Counted from the first letter of the stretch, positions 1-6,412 are shown. The stretch is DNA of 7,855 bases from an uncultured Persicitalea sp. (GCA_950075905.1 CATMVR010000216.1:1-7855); one strand, 5' to 3'. The notes: generated from the letters alone by a model not told the origin. Numbers and translations: made by a program.

Positions 1-824
1 ACTACGATCAGCTGTTTGCCCAGCAGAAAACGGACGTGCAAACCATGGATCAGCTCAAAAATTATATAAGCGAGTTCATGAACACCAACCGCTGGACCAA
101 CGATCAGTTTGCTCCCGAAGAGCGGATCAAATGCAAACTGAACGTCAACCTGATTCGTTCGGTGACGCAGGGAAGCTACGAAGCCAACGCCCAGCTGATC
201 CTCACGCGGCCGGTCTATAACTCGACCTACGAGTCGGTGCTGTTTACCTTCGTAGACCGGAACTTTAACTTTACGTACCTGCCCAACAATCCGATGTTTT
301 TTAACGAAAACAACTACACGGATGAGCTCCCGTTTACGCTGGCCTTTTACTCCTATATTGCCCTGATTCTGGATTATGACTCATTCAGCAAGCAGGGGGG
401 GAGCCCGTTTTTGCAGCGGGCCTTCAACCTGGCCAACCTGGCCCGGAATGCGTCACCCTTTCAGAAAGCCTGGAATTCTAGCGGGGATACCCGAAACCGC
501 TACTGGCTGATCGAGAACCTGATGAGCCAGCAGTTTTTGCCTTTCCGGGAAGGGCTGTACTCGTACCACCGGTTGGGGCTGGACACCATCACTGAAACCC
601 CCGGCCTGACCCGCAAAAAGGCGATGGAGATGCTAACAACCATGAAGCAGATTGCTCAGCTGCGCCCTGGGGCGGTGGTAGTCAACTCCTTTTTTGATGC
701 CAAATCAGAGGAGTTTTACAACCTGATGCGCGAAGCCTCGCCCGACGAGCGGCAGCAGGCGTATACGCTGCTCTCCTCGCTGGACCCCACTAAAACCGAA
801 CTGTACCGTAAGCTGATCCAGTAA
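1..824 (+). CDS. DUF4835 family (PorD-like) secreted protein, 5' end missing
   Basis: The reading frame is open from the left window edge (first full codon at 3) to the TAA at 822–824, so about 273 C-terminal residues are visible. The family is usually near 300 residues; the missing part should hold the signal peptide and the first strand. The GTG at 36 and the ATG at 45 are internal codons, not starts, because the upstream residues (YDQLFAQQKTDV) continue the family pattern. Recognisable DUF4835 features are the FMNTNRWTNDQF motif followed by EERIKC, a central aromatic-rich stretch with LPFTLAFYSYIALILDYDSFS, and the C-terminal LDPTKTELYRKLIQ. Database entries for this family often carry the name PorD and link it to type IX secretion; I recall that naming but cannot confirm the function. 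In many Bacteroidota the family lies between coaBC and recN, and recN does follow here. Family assignment is firm, function is not. Confidence 0.87.
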   Translation, partial: YDQLFAQQKTDVQTMDQLKNYISEFMNTNRWTNDQFAPEERIKCKLNVNLIRSVTQGSYEANAQLILTRPVYNSTYESVLFTFVDRNFNFTYLPNNPMFFNENNYTDELPFTLAFYSYIALILDYDSFSKQGGSPFLQRAFNLANLARNASPFQKAWNSSGDTRNRYWLIENLMSQQFLPFREGLYSYHRLGLDTITETPGLTRKKAMEMLTTMKQIAQLRPGAVVVNSFFDAKSEEFYNLMREASPDERQQAYTLLSSLDPTKTELYRKLIQ

Positions 825-846
825 TTTTCTACTACCTGCCAAATTT

Positions 847-1086
847 ATGAGTAAACGCCTGGTCCGGGTATTTGCCCCTCAACTCCCGGCTCGCCTGCCA
901 CACCTGCTCGCCCGGGAGGTCAATGTGGTACTTTTCAATGGCAATACCTATTTTGGATACCTGGTCTCCCATGCCGAAATGACACTGCTACTGCGCGATT
1001 TGCGCGGTCATGAGCATAATTTTGCGATGTCGGAAATTGCGGAAGTAATCTACGACCAGCCGGCTACTTTGCATAATACAAAGTAG
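847..1086 (+). CDS. Small conserved-looking protein with Sm/Hfq-like pattern (79 aa)
   Basis: The ATG at 847 follows an AAATTT leader, 22 nt after the DUF4835 stop, so the gene is probably co-transcribed with it. There is no signal peptide or membrane segment, so the product should be cytosolic. Residues 24–70 read like a five-strand Sm barrel: a short N-terminal helix-like stretch (QLPARLPHLLARE, 12–24), then VNVVLFNG (25–32), YFGYLVS (35–41), MTLLLRD (45–51), and HNFAMSEIAEVIYD (57–70). This lines up by eye with Hfq (hydrophobic strand–NG–xG–S–LLL–[YKH]AIS–VV), with one gap. The Hfq His57 position is Phe here. Hydrophobic alternation and GC-rich third positions support a real gene. It is not a recognised Hfq by simple reading, and Bacteroidota mostly lack annotated Hfq. 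The Sm-like assignment is inference from pattern; RNA binding is untested. Confidence 0.75.
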   Translation: MSKRLVRVFAPQLPARLPHLLAREVNVVLFNGNTYFGYLVSHAEMTLLLRDLRGHEHNFAMSEIAEVIYDQPATLHNTK

Positions 1087-1156
1087 CTCGACTTCTAAAC
1101 ATTCCTCGCCTGTTTTTTCTATAAATAACCCAGCCCGGAAGAACCCCCTTTGCTTC

Positions 1157-1175
1157 TGAATTGTTGAATTGTTGA
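1157..1175 (+). repeat. Short tandem repeat, TGAATTGT x 2.4
   Basis: Two exact copies of TGAATTGT (1157–1164 and 1165–1172) and a partial third (TGA) lie in the 124-nt non-coding gap between the small Sm-like gene and recN. The repeat abuts the candidate recN promoter element. It may be slippage or a binding site; the sequence alone cannot tell. Confidence 0.6.
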
Positions 1176-1176
1176 C

Positions 1177-1184
1177 TAACTTCG
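1177..1184 (+). promoter_or_regulatory. Candidate -7 element of a recN promoter (TAACTTCG)
   Basis: TAACTTCG matches the Bacteroidota -7 consensus TAnnTTTG at all but one fixed position and sits 26 nt before the recN ATG. A TTTG occurs at 1149–1152, but the 24-nt spacing is longer than the roughly 20 nt expected for a -33 element, so the call is weak. The 124-nt gap 1087–1210 is the longest non-coding stretch in the window and is the natural place for a separate recN promoter. I see no good terminator in it. Confidence 0.25.
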
Positions 1185-1210
1185 CATGGAATGTTAGGAA
1201 GCCCTTTTTT

Positions 1211-2902
1211 ATGCTCGCAAACCTTTTAATAAAAAATTACGCCCTCATTGAGCTCCTCGAATTAGCTCCTGATGCTCAGTTGAATATCATAACCGGTGAA
1301 ACCGGGGCAGGTAAATCCATCATGCTGGGGGCTATCGGGCTTTTGCTGGGCAACCGGGCGGATACCAAATCACTGTACGACCCTACCAGGAAATGCATCA
1401 TCGAAGGTACCTTCGATGTAGTAGGGTATGCGCTGGAGCATATCTTTGAAGAGGAAGAACTGGATTTTGCTACGCAGTGCATTGTGCGCCGCGAGATAAG
1501 CCCCAGCGGCAAGTCCCGCGCCTTCGTGAACGATACCCCGGTCAACCTGGATACCCTCCGCCGGGTCACCAACCAGTTGATGGATATTCACTCCCAGCAC
1601 GATTCAATTTTGCTGGGAAACAACGAGTTTCAGCTCGAAGTGGTGGATGTGTACGCCCAGACCGAAGCGCTTTTGAAGAAATACCGGACCGACTACCGGA
1701 CCTACCGCCAGGCCCGGGAAAGCTACGACCATTTGAAAAAAGAGGTCGATCGGCTGCGCCGGGAGTTTGACTACAACAATTTTCTGTATCAGGAACTGGC
1801 CGAAGCCAACCTTTTGCCCGACGAGCAGGATGCGCTGGAAAAGGAACTGAACCTGCTGGAAAATGCCGTGGAAATAAAGGAGCGGCTCCAACTGGCATTT
1901 GACTACCTGGACAATCCAGAGCAATCTATTCTTGATTTGCTCAAAAATGCCGTGGGTACCCTTAACCAGGTCACCCGGGTTGTAGATGAGTACGGTACCC
2001 TGCGCGACCGGGCTCAGAGTGCGCTGATTGAGCTGCGTGACCTGGCCAACGAAATAAACAATGCCGGTAGTCTGGTGGAGGTCGATGACGAGCGCAGTAC
2101 CCTGGTACGGGAGCGGCTGGATCTTATTTACCAGTTGCAACAGAAGCACCAGGTAAAAACCATTGGTGAACTGCTGGCCCTGCAAAACGAGCTGGGAGCG
2201 AAGGTAAGCAAGGTGCTCAATATGGATGACGACCTGGCCAAGGCCCTGGCCGCTACCGAGCAGACCAACGACCGCATGATGCAAAGCGCCCGAAAGCTGT
2301 CGGCGGCCCGGAAAAAAAGTACCCCGGAAATTGAGAAAAATATCTGCCAGGGCCTCAACGAATTGGGAATGCCCAATGCCTCCCTGCGCATCGAAGTGGC
2401 AGAAGTGGCCCCCACCAGCGAAGGCATTGACTTAATTTCTTTTCTGTTCAGCGCCAATAAGGGAATTCGGGCACAGGAGTTACGCAACGTGGCTTCGGGG
2501 GGAGAATTCTCGCGTCTGATGATGGTAATCAAGTACATTCTGGCTGATAAACGGCGTCTGCCGACTATCATATTTGATGAGATAGACACCGGTGTGTCGG
2601 GAGAAATTGCCATAAAAATGGGCAACATGATGCAGCAAATGGCCCAAAACCACCAGATCATCGCCATTACGCACCTGCATCAGATTGCAGCGCAGGGGGC
2701 GGCTCATTACTTTGTGTTTAAGGATCACTCCTCGGAAAAAACCGTGAGCCGGATCCGGAAACTAGGCTTTGAAGAGAGGGTACAGGAAATTGCCCAGATG
2801 ATTGGTGGAAATAAGCCCACTGAAACGGTAGTTAATAATGCCCGGGAGATACTTACTACTACCGTGGCACAGACGGAGAAAAATCAGACCAAATTGTTTT
2901 AA
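1211..2902 (+). CDS. recN: DNA repair protein RecN (SMC-like ATPase)
   Basis: RecN is a cytosolic SMC-family ATPase acting in recombinational repair of double-strand breaks. I use the ATG at 1211 (563 aa), because MLANLLIKNYALIE is the classic RecN N-terminus; the frame stays open upstream to a TTG at 1169 but those 14 residues do not fit the family. The Walker A loop GETGAGKS is at residues 29–36, the central part (about 150–370) is heptad-rich coiled coil, the ABC signature SGGEFSRLMM is at 429–438, Walker B TIIFDEIDTGVSG at 452–464, and the switch His is H488. Length and domain order match intact family members. One small oddity is HLHQIAA after the switch His, where many RecN proteins have HLPQ; this position is known to vary. 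The next gene starts 10 nt downstream, suggesting co-transcription. Confidence 0.96.
   Translation: MLANLLIKNYALIELLELAPDAQLNIITGETGAGKSIMLGAIGLLLGNRADTKSLYDPTRKCIIEGTFDVVGYALEHIFEEEELDFATQCIVRREISPSGKSRAFVNDTPVNLDTLRRVTNQLMDIHSQHDSILLGNNEFQLEVVDVYAQTEALLKKYRTDYRTYRQARESYDHLKKEVDRLRREFDYNNFLYQELAEANLLPDEQDALEKELNLLENAVEIKERLQLAFDYLDNPEQSILDLLKNAVGTLNQVTRVVDEYGTLRDRAQSALIELRDLANEINNAGSLVEVDDERSTLVRERLDLIYQLQQKHQVKTIGELLALQNELGAKVSKVLNMDDDLAKALAATEQTNDRMMQSARKLSAARKKSTPEIEKNICQGLNELGMPNASLRIEVAEVAPTSEGIDLISFLFSANKGIRAQELRNVASGGEFSRLMMVIKYILADKRRLPTIIFDEIDTGVSGEIAIKMGNMMQQMAQNHQIIAITHLHQIAAQGAAHYFVFKDHSSEKTVSRIRKLGFEERVQEIAQMIGGNKPTETVVNNAREILTTTVAQTEKNQTKLF
1399..1418. repeat. 20-nt perfect palindrome inside recN
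   Basis: CATCGAAGGT is followed directly by its exact reverse complement ACCTTCGATG. Outside it, ACCCTAC (1380–1386) and GTAGGGT (1421–1427) are also exact reverse complements, placed asymmetrically (12-nt gap left, 2-nt gap right). As RNA it would form an 8-bp stem with a GUAC loop. It covers the codons for the IIEGTFDV stretch, a conserved part of RecN, so coding constraint may explain part of it. Confidence 0.7.
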
Positions 2903-2912
2903 CCCTCAAATC

Positions 2913-3356
2913 ATGAATGTAATGTTTCGTACAAGTATAGGTACTTTGCTAGTAGCGGGTTTGCTAATTGCCTGCAATCAGGAGGCCGATCAGGTGAAAG
3001 AAGTCGAGACCGAGGTAATGGACATTCATGACGAAGTAATGCCGAAGATGGACGATATTATGCGGTATAAAAAGCAGCTTTCCGATAAAATGACCCAACT
3101 CGACAGCCTTCAACAGGAAGGCGTCAGCAGCAATACCCTGGCCCAGGAGCGGCAGAAAGCACTAGAACTGAGCCGTCAGCTTACCCTGGCCGACAGCCTG
3201 ATGATGGAGTGGATGTACCGCTACCGGGGCGACTCGGCCAAAGCACTCGCTCCCGCCGAGGCATTGAGTTATTTTAATCAGGAAAAAGAAAAAATAACTC
3301 GGGTAAAAGAACAAACGAACCGGAGCATTCAAGAGACAGAAGAGTTTTTAAAGTAA
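2913..3356 (+). CDS. Uncharacterised coiled-coil lipoprotein (147 aa)
   Basis: The start is the ATG at 2913, 10 nt after the recN stop; it gives a clean lipoprotein signal peptide (MNVMFRTSIGTLLVAGLLIAC) with lipobox L18-I19-A20-C21. The frame extends upstream into recN, but that part has no signal-like start. The mature protein is highly charged and mostly helical, with a distinctive EVMDIHDEVMPKMDDI segment at about 36–51 and a long C-terminal coiled coil. Small Bacteroidota lipoproteins with a HDEVMPKM motif recur in genomes and are sometimes labelled 'viral A-type inclusion protein', a name that says nothing about function. It should be membrane-anchored in the periplasm or outer membrane. 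The neighbours (recN before, SCO after) do not reveal its job. Gene reality and lipoprotein class are well supported; role unknown. Confidence 0.88.
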   Translation: MNVMFRTSIGTLLVAGLLIACNQEADQVKEVETEVMDIHDEVMPKMDDIMRYKKQLSDKMTQLDSLQQEGVSSNTLAQERQKALELSRQLTLADSLMMEWMYRYRGDSAKALAPAEALSYFNQEKEKITRVKEQTNRSIQETEEFLK

Positions 3357-3405
3357 TATTTTGGGCCACAACATATGAGGATGGCCGAAATTCAATCCAA
3401 AGTTT

Positions 3406-4059
3406 ATGACTAGTTTTAAAAATATCAGTCTTGCCGCCGGTGTATTCGCCGTTGCGTTCGGTATGTTTTCCTGCGATTCAAACCCGCGGCGACTCCCCAT
3501 TATGGGAGAGCGTGACGTGGTGACCCGGGAGGTAGATGGAAAAACCGTAGAAGATACGGTGTACAATACGATCCCTGATTTTTCTTTCGTGAATCAGAAT
3601 GGCGATACTGTCACTCAGGAAATCGTCAAGGGCAAAATCTACGTGACGGACTTCTTCTTTACGTCCTGTCCGACCATTTGTCCGGTGATGAAAAAGCAAA
3701 TGAGTAAGGTACACCAACAGTTTAAGGACAACCCCGAGGTGATGATCCTGTCGCACAGCATCGACCCCACTCACGATACTCCGCAGGTACTGCATCAGTA
3801 CGCAGAGGATCTGGGCGTGCAGGGTACGCAGTGGCAGTTTCTGACGGGCCCCAAGGAAAAAATCTATGAAATTGGGCAGGGAAGCTACCTAGTGACGGCC
3901 AAGGAAGATGATGCCGCTGAGGGAGGCTACATCCACAGCGGGGCGTTTATTCTGGTGGATAAGGACCGCCGGGTACGGGGCATGTACGACGGCACTACCG
4001 AAGAAGGGGCCGAAAAACTCATGAAAGATATTGAAGTACTTTTGGCCGAATACAAATGA
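3406..4059 (+). CDS. SCO1/SenC/PrrC family copper-binding lipoprotein
   Basis: SCO proteins have a thioredoxin fold and deliver or redox-prepare copper for the CuA site of cytochrome c oxidase. All three copper ligands are present: C88 and C92 in TSCPTICP, and H177 in YIHSGAFILVDKDRRVRGMYDG. The 217-residue length is usual. An N-terminal hydrophobic segment ends in MFSC (C23). Methionine at -3 and phenylalanine at -2 are not a textbook lipobox, so the anchor is either a lipid on C23 or an uncleaved helix. The ATG at 3406 follows an AAAGTTT leader. A 49-nt gap separates it from the lipoprotein gene, without a clear promoter. Its stop overlaps the following cytochrome c start (ATGA), so the two are translationally coupled and probably work together at the cytoplasmic membrane. 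Confidence 0.94.
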   Translation: MTSFKNISLAAGVFAVAFGMFSCDSNPRRLPIMGERDVVTREVDGKTVEDTVYNTIPDFSFVNQNGDTVTQEIVKGKIYVTDFFFTSCPTICPVMKKQMSKVHQQFKDNPEVMILSHSIDPTHDTPQVLHQYAEDLGVQGTQWQFLTGPKEKIYEIGQGSYLVTAKEDDAAEGGYIHSGAFILVDKDRRVRGMYDGTTEEGAEKLMKDIEVLLAEYK

Positions 4060-4484
4060 CCGGTATTATGCAAGGCAGGCTGCTGGGGCTCCTGCTCCTG
4101 GTAGCAGCAAGTGGCTGCCGCAGTCAGGAAGAATTGAAGCGGGATCAGTACTACGCCGAAGGGTACCAGCTATATATGACCCACTGCGCCAACTGCCATC
4201 AGGCCGACGGCAAAGGGCTGGCTAACCTGTACCCACCGCTGCAAGGGTCGGAGTACCTGGGGCGCAAAGCTGAGTTTATCTGTATTTCTAAAAATGGACT
4301 CGCGGGAGAAATTCAGGTAGCCGGTAAGACCTACAACCGTCCGATGCCAGCCAATCCAAGGCTGACTGATATCGAAATCGCCGAAATCACGACCTACGTC
4401 TACAATACCTGGGGGCAGGAAACCACCTACACGCCCACGGATTCGGTAACGAAGATTCTGGATAATTGCAAAACCTCACGGTAA
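4056..4484 (+). CDS. Mono-heme cytochrome c lipoprotein
   Basis: This 142-residue protein has a signal peptide ending in a lipobox-like AASGC (C21); M1 at 4056 gives the ATGA overlap with the SCO gene, while M5 is a possible alternative start. The heme c site is CANCH at 44–48 (C44 and C47 thioether links, H48 axial ligand), and M97 in NRPMPA is the likely second axial ligand, followed by the LTDIEIAEITTYVYNTWG helix typical of small class I cytochromes c. It would carry electrons on the periplasmic side, tethered by lipid. The SCO neighbour suggests service to a terminal oxidase. Two additional cysteines, C76 and C138, lie outside the heme motif and could pair. The electron partner cannot be read from the sequence. 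Confidence 0.93.
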   Translation: MTGIMQGRLLGLLLLVAASGCRSQEELKRDQYYAEGYQLYMTHCANCHQADGKGLANLYPPLQGSEYLGRKAEFICISKNGLAGEIQVAGKTYNRPMPANPRLTDIEIAEITTYVYNTWGQETTYTPTDSVTKILDNCKTSR

Positions 4485-4488
4485 TACG

Positions 4489-5073
4489 TTACATGCCAGG
4501 CTCGACGTCGAAGATGCCGTATGGCTTGCGGATGCTCATATAAGAAAAATCCTGATTGGCGTCGAGCCCCTTTCCTTTGGTATAGGAGCCTGTCATGAGG
4601 TTTTCGATCAGCACATCTTCTTCGGAGTATACTTTTTGCGTGGTGGGATTCCAGTACAGCTCCGGGGTTTTTAGGCGCCTTCTTTCTACTTTGTTGTTAA
4701 CGATCACGTTACCTTTCACGATGTACAAGTTTTTGGCGTTGTCATAGCGTCCTGAGTCGGAGCGTAGCGTGGTCACTACCTGCCCCGTGGCCGGATCGTA
4801 AAAATTGATGTTGACCGTATCGGGAAAAACCTTATCCTCGTTGCCATAGCGGTACTGCAGGGGCGTTTTTACTTCCACCCGCAGCTGCCCGGCCTCGCTG
4901 TAAAGCAGCCTTACGTCCTGTATCTCTTCCAGCGGGCCCTGGTACAGATCTACTTTCGGGTCCCCTTCTTCCTCACAGGCCGTCAGGAAAACGAAAAGCA
5001 GCAAAAAGCAAACAGGAGATAAAAGCTTATCTCCTGTGAGGAACTTCAATGATTTGGTTAGCAAATGTGGCAT
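4489..5073 (-). CDS. lptC: LptC family LPS export lipoprotein
   Basis: LptC links the LptB2FG ABC transporter at the inner membrane to the periplasmic LptA bridge in lipopolysaccharide export. The mature part shows the LptC/OstA beta-jellyroll pattern: VRLLYSEAGQLRVEVKTPLQYRY, then an SDSGRYDNAKNLYIVKGNVIVNN segment and the TPELYWNPTTQKVYSEEDVLI repeat. I chose the ATG at 5073 (194 aa), giving a signal peptide ending in lipobox L30-T31-A32-C33. The frame continues to a TTG at 5124 that overlaps the upstream gene's stop, but that would put 17 poorly fitting residues before the signal. C33 is followed by Glu-Glu-Glu. Many Bacteroidota LptC proteins are lipoproteins, unlike the TM-anchored E. 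coli form. It is the third gene after coaX and the outer-membrane protein gene. It converges on the cytochrome c gene with 4 nt between the stops. Confidence 0.88.
   Translation of the reverse strand: MPHLLTKSLKFLTGDKLLSPVCFLLLFVFLTACEEEGDPKVDLYQGPLEEIQDVRLLYSEAGQLRVEVKTPLQYRYGNEDKVFPDTVNINFYDPATGQVVTTLRSDSGRYDNAKNLYIVKGNVIVNNKVERRRLKTPELYWNPTTQKVYSEEDVLIENLMTGSYTKGKGLDANQDFSYMSIRKPYGIFDVEPGM
5012..5037 (-). other. Perfect 11-bp hairpin in the lptC signal-peptide coding region
   Basis: On the lptC strand, ACAGGAGATAA is followed by the loop GCTT and then the exact complement TTATCTCCTGT. The stem lies 36 nt inside the chosen lptC start and encodes residues T13–V21 of the signal peptide. Downstream the message is U-rich but interrupted (TTTTT, TTTT, TTTT runs separated by other bases), so the structure resembles an attenuator or weak intrinsic terminator. 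The stem also buries a GGAG core. Function is inference; the pairing is exact. Confidence 0.7.
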
Positions 5074-5116
5074 TCCTGCTAAATATTCTATATCTGATAA
5101 GCAATCGAAAGAATCA

Positions 5117-6412
5117 TCAGTCAACTTTCTGTTTTTGGAACCAGGTGGGATCTACCAGCGAAATGCCAATCACAAAACGACCGTATAACTCTTTGATAGA
5201 CTGACTGCTGACTAACCCTCGCTGACCACCAACAAGAGATAGCGTAAAAGAGTTTCCACCTCTACCTATGGGAAAAGACGCCCCCAGGCTAAGATTGGTA
5301 TCTTTCAGGTCAAGTCCGTCGGGGCTATACGGCATCTGCCCGTGGGTAAAACCAAAGCGGTAGGCTACGAGGTCAAAATAACGGGTAGAGGTAATACGGG
5401 GAATATATTCCAGACCGGCATGAATGCGTCCGGCGCTCGTCAGACCATCGTTAGTATTGGCAAAGCTGCGGTACTCCGACCAATTCTGTCTCTCGTAGTC
5501 TACAGCCAGCGTAAGCCTGTAGGGCCATTCGAGACTGGCGCCGATCCGGTATTGGGAAGGGAGAGTGACACCCCCTCTGGTGTTGCTGGTGAGGGTATCG
5601 GGCTGGCCCACCGGAAAGCTATTGCTACTCAACTCGAAGCTGGTGGTTTGCCGGGCATTCAGATTCGTGCCAAAGGTATAAGTCCCCCCCAGGTTCAGGT
5701 TGAGTTTGTTATCCTTCTTCAATGGAATACGGACGGCTGATCCGGCTCGAAACGTAAAGTCAGAGTAGCTGTTGCGTTCGGTACGGCTCACCAAGTAGTC
5801 ACGTCCATCGCCGATTAGCAGCTGGGATTCGGAAGCCCGGCGCACGTTGCCAAACAAGTAAGAAGTTTCCAAACCCAGGCTGACGTATTTTCCTACCTGG
5901 AAGGCGTTGGTCAGAGCTACCTTATTGATAGCCCCCTTGCCAGAATAGTAATAGTAAGTATCGTATATAGTGTCCGGTACTTTTCCGCTGGTGCGGCTTT
6001 CAAAGTCCACAAAACTATATGGCTTCAGGCTGACGCCCACGGTCCATTTGGGGGCGGCGGGCAGCGCCAGGCCCAGATAACCGATGTTCGCGCCAAAATC
6101 ACGCTGGCCGGCATTTTCGGAGGTAATATTTTTGTACTGTCCCACGGCACCAAACTCAAAGGTGGTATAGCGGCTCCTGACCCAGAGGGCGGGGTTGAGG
6201 TTGTTGATATGGATACCGTTGCTGGTACTTACGCCGGCGTTGCCCATTCCGGTGCTGGGGGCAAAGGCGTCGCCGTAGGGCTCACCGACGCCCAGAACGG
6301 TGTAGGGCGAGTTGCCCAGGCCCTGCCCGTGGCTTTGCGTAAAACAACCACTTGTAATTCCGATACAGAGAAGGGTGGCGACGAAAAAGCTATTCTTTTT
6401 GTTTAGAGACAT
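5117..6412 (-). CDS. Outer-membrane beta-barrel protein (FadL/OmpP1-like), function unknown
   Basis: The 431-residue product begins with a basic, hydrophobic signal sequence (about 1–30) and continues with GLGNSPYTVLGVGEP, a GMGNAGVSTSNG segment and NNLNPALW (71–77), which is the N-terminal arrangement of Bacteroidota FadL/OmpP1-like barrels. The remainder is a long run of alternating amphipathic strands with aromatic girdle residues (for example YVSLGLETSYLFG, KLNLNLGGTYTFG, YRLTLAVDYERQNW), and the C-terminal strand includes GRFVIGISLV. It should sit in the outer membrane. There is a cysteine at 23 (SGC), but Thr at -3 makes a lipobox doubtful. The ATG at 6412 lies 23 nt inside the coaX 3' end, implying coupling. 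The family commonly lies between coaX and lptC in this phylum. Substrate or channel role cannot be read. Confidence 0.87.
   Translation of the reverse strand: MSLNKKNSFFVATLLCIGITSGCFTQSHGQGLGNSPYTVLGVGEPYGDAFAPSTGMGNAGVSTSNGIHINNLNPALWVRSRYTTFEFGAVGQYKNITSENAGQRDFGANIGYLGLALPAAPKWTVGVSLKPYSFVDFESRTSGKVPDTIYDTYYYYSGKGAINKVALTNAFQVGKYVSLGLETSYLFGNVRRASESQLLIGDGRDYLVSRTERNSYSDFTFRAGSAVRIPLKKDNKLNLNLGGTYTFGTNLNARQTTSFELSSNSFPVGQPDTLTSNTRGGVTLPSQYRIGASLEWPYRLTLAVDYERQNWSEYRSFANTNDGLTSAGRIHAGLEYIPRITSTRYFDLVAYRFGFTHGQMPYSPDGLDLKDTNLSLGASFPIGRGGNSFTLSLVGGQRGLVSSQSIKELYGRFVIGISLVDPTWFQKQKVD

Noticed and set aside
1679..1708. Direct repeat of TACCGGACC in recN
   Set aside because: It reflects repeated Tyr-Arg-Thr codons in the coiled-coil region, not a mobile or regulatory repeat.
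1604..2284. Long minus-strand open frame (226 codons) inside recN
   Set aside because: It lies fully antisense to an intact, clearly conserved recN and its translation shows no family pattern; such frames arise from the GC-rich codon bias of the sense gene.
2838..2912. Upstream extension of the lipoprotein gene into the recN 3' end
   Set aside because: The added 25 residues are basic and would bury the signal peptide; the ATG at 2913 gives a clean lipobox signal.
3364..3386. GGCCA/TGGCC inverted repeat between the lipoprotein and SCO genes
   Set aside because: Only 5 bp with a 13-nt loop and no following T tract; not a credible terminator.
3375..3413. 12-codon upstream frame overlapping the SCO start, as a possible leader peptide
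   Set aside because: Too short to distinguish from chance; no attenuator-like structure or informative codon run.
5074..5124. TTG start for lptC overlapping the outer-membrane protein stop
   Set aside because: Although the overlap would suit coupling, it places 17 polar residues before the signal peptide; ATG at 5073 is preferred. Not fully excluded.
5342..5740. Plus-strand open frame opposite the outer-membrane protein gene
   Set aside because: It is antisense to a well-patterned beta-barrel gene and has no leader or motif of its own.
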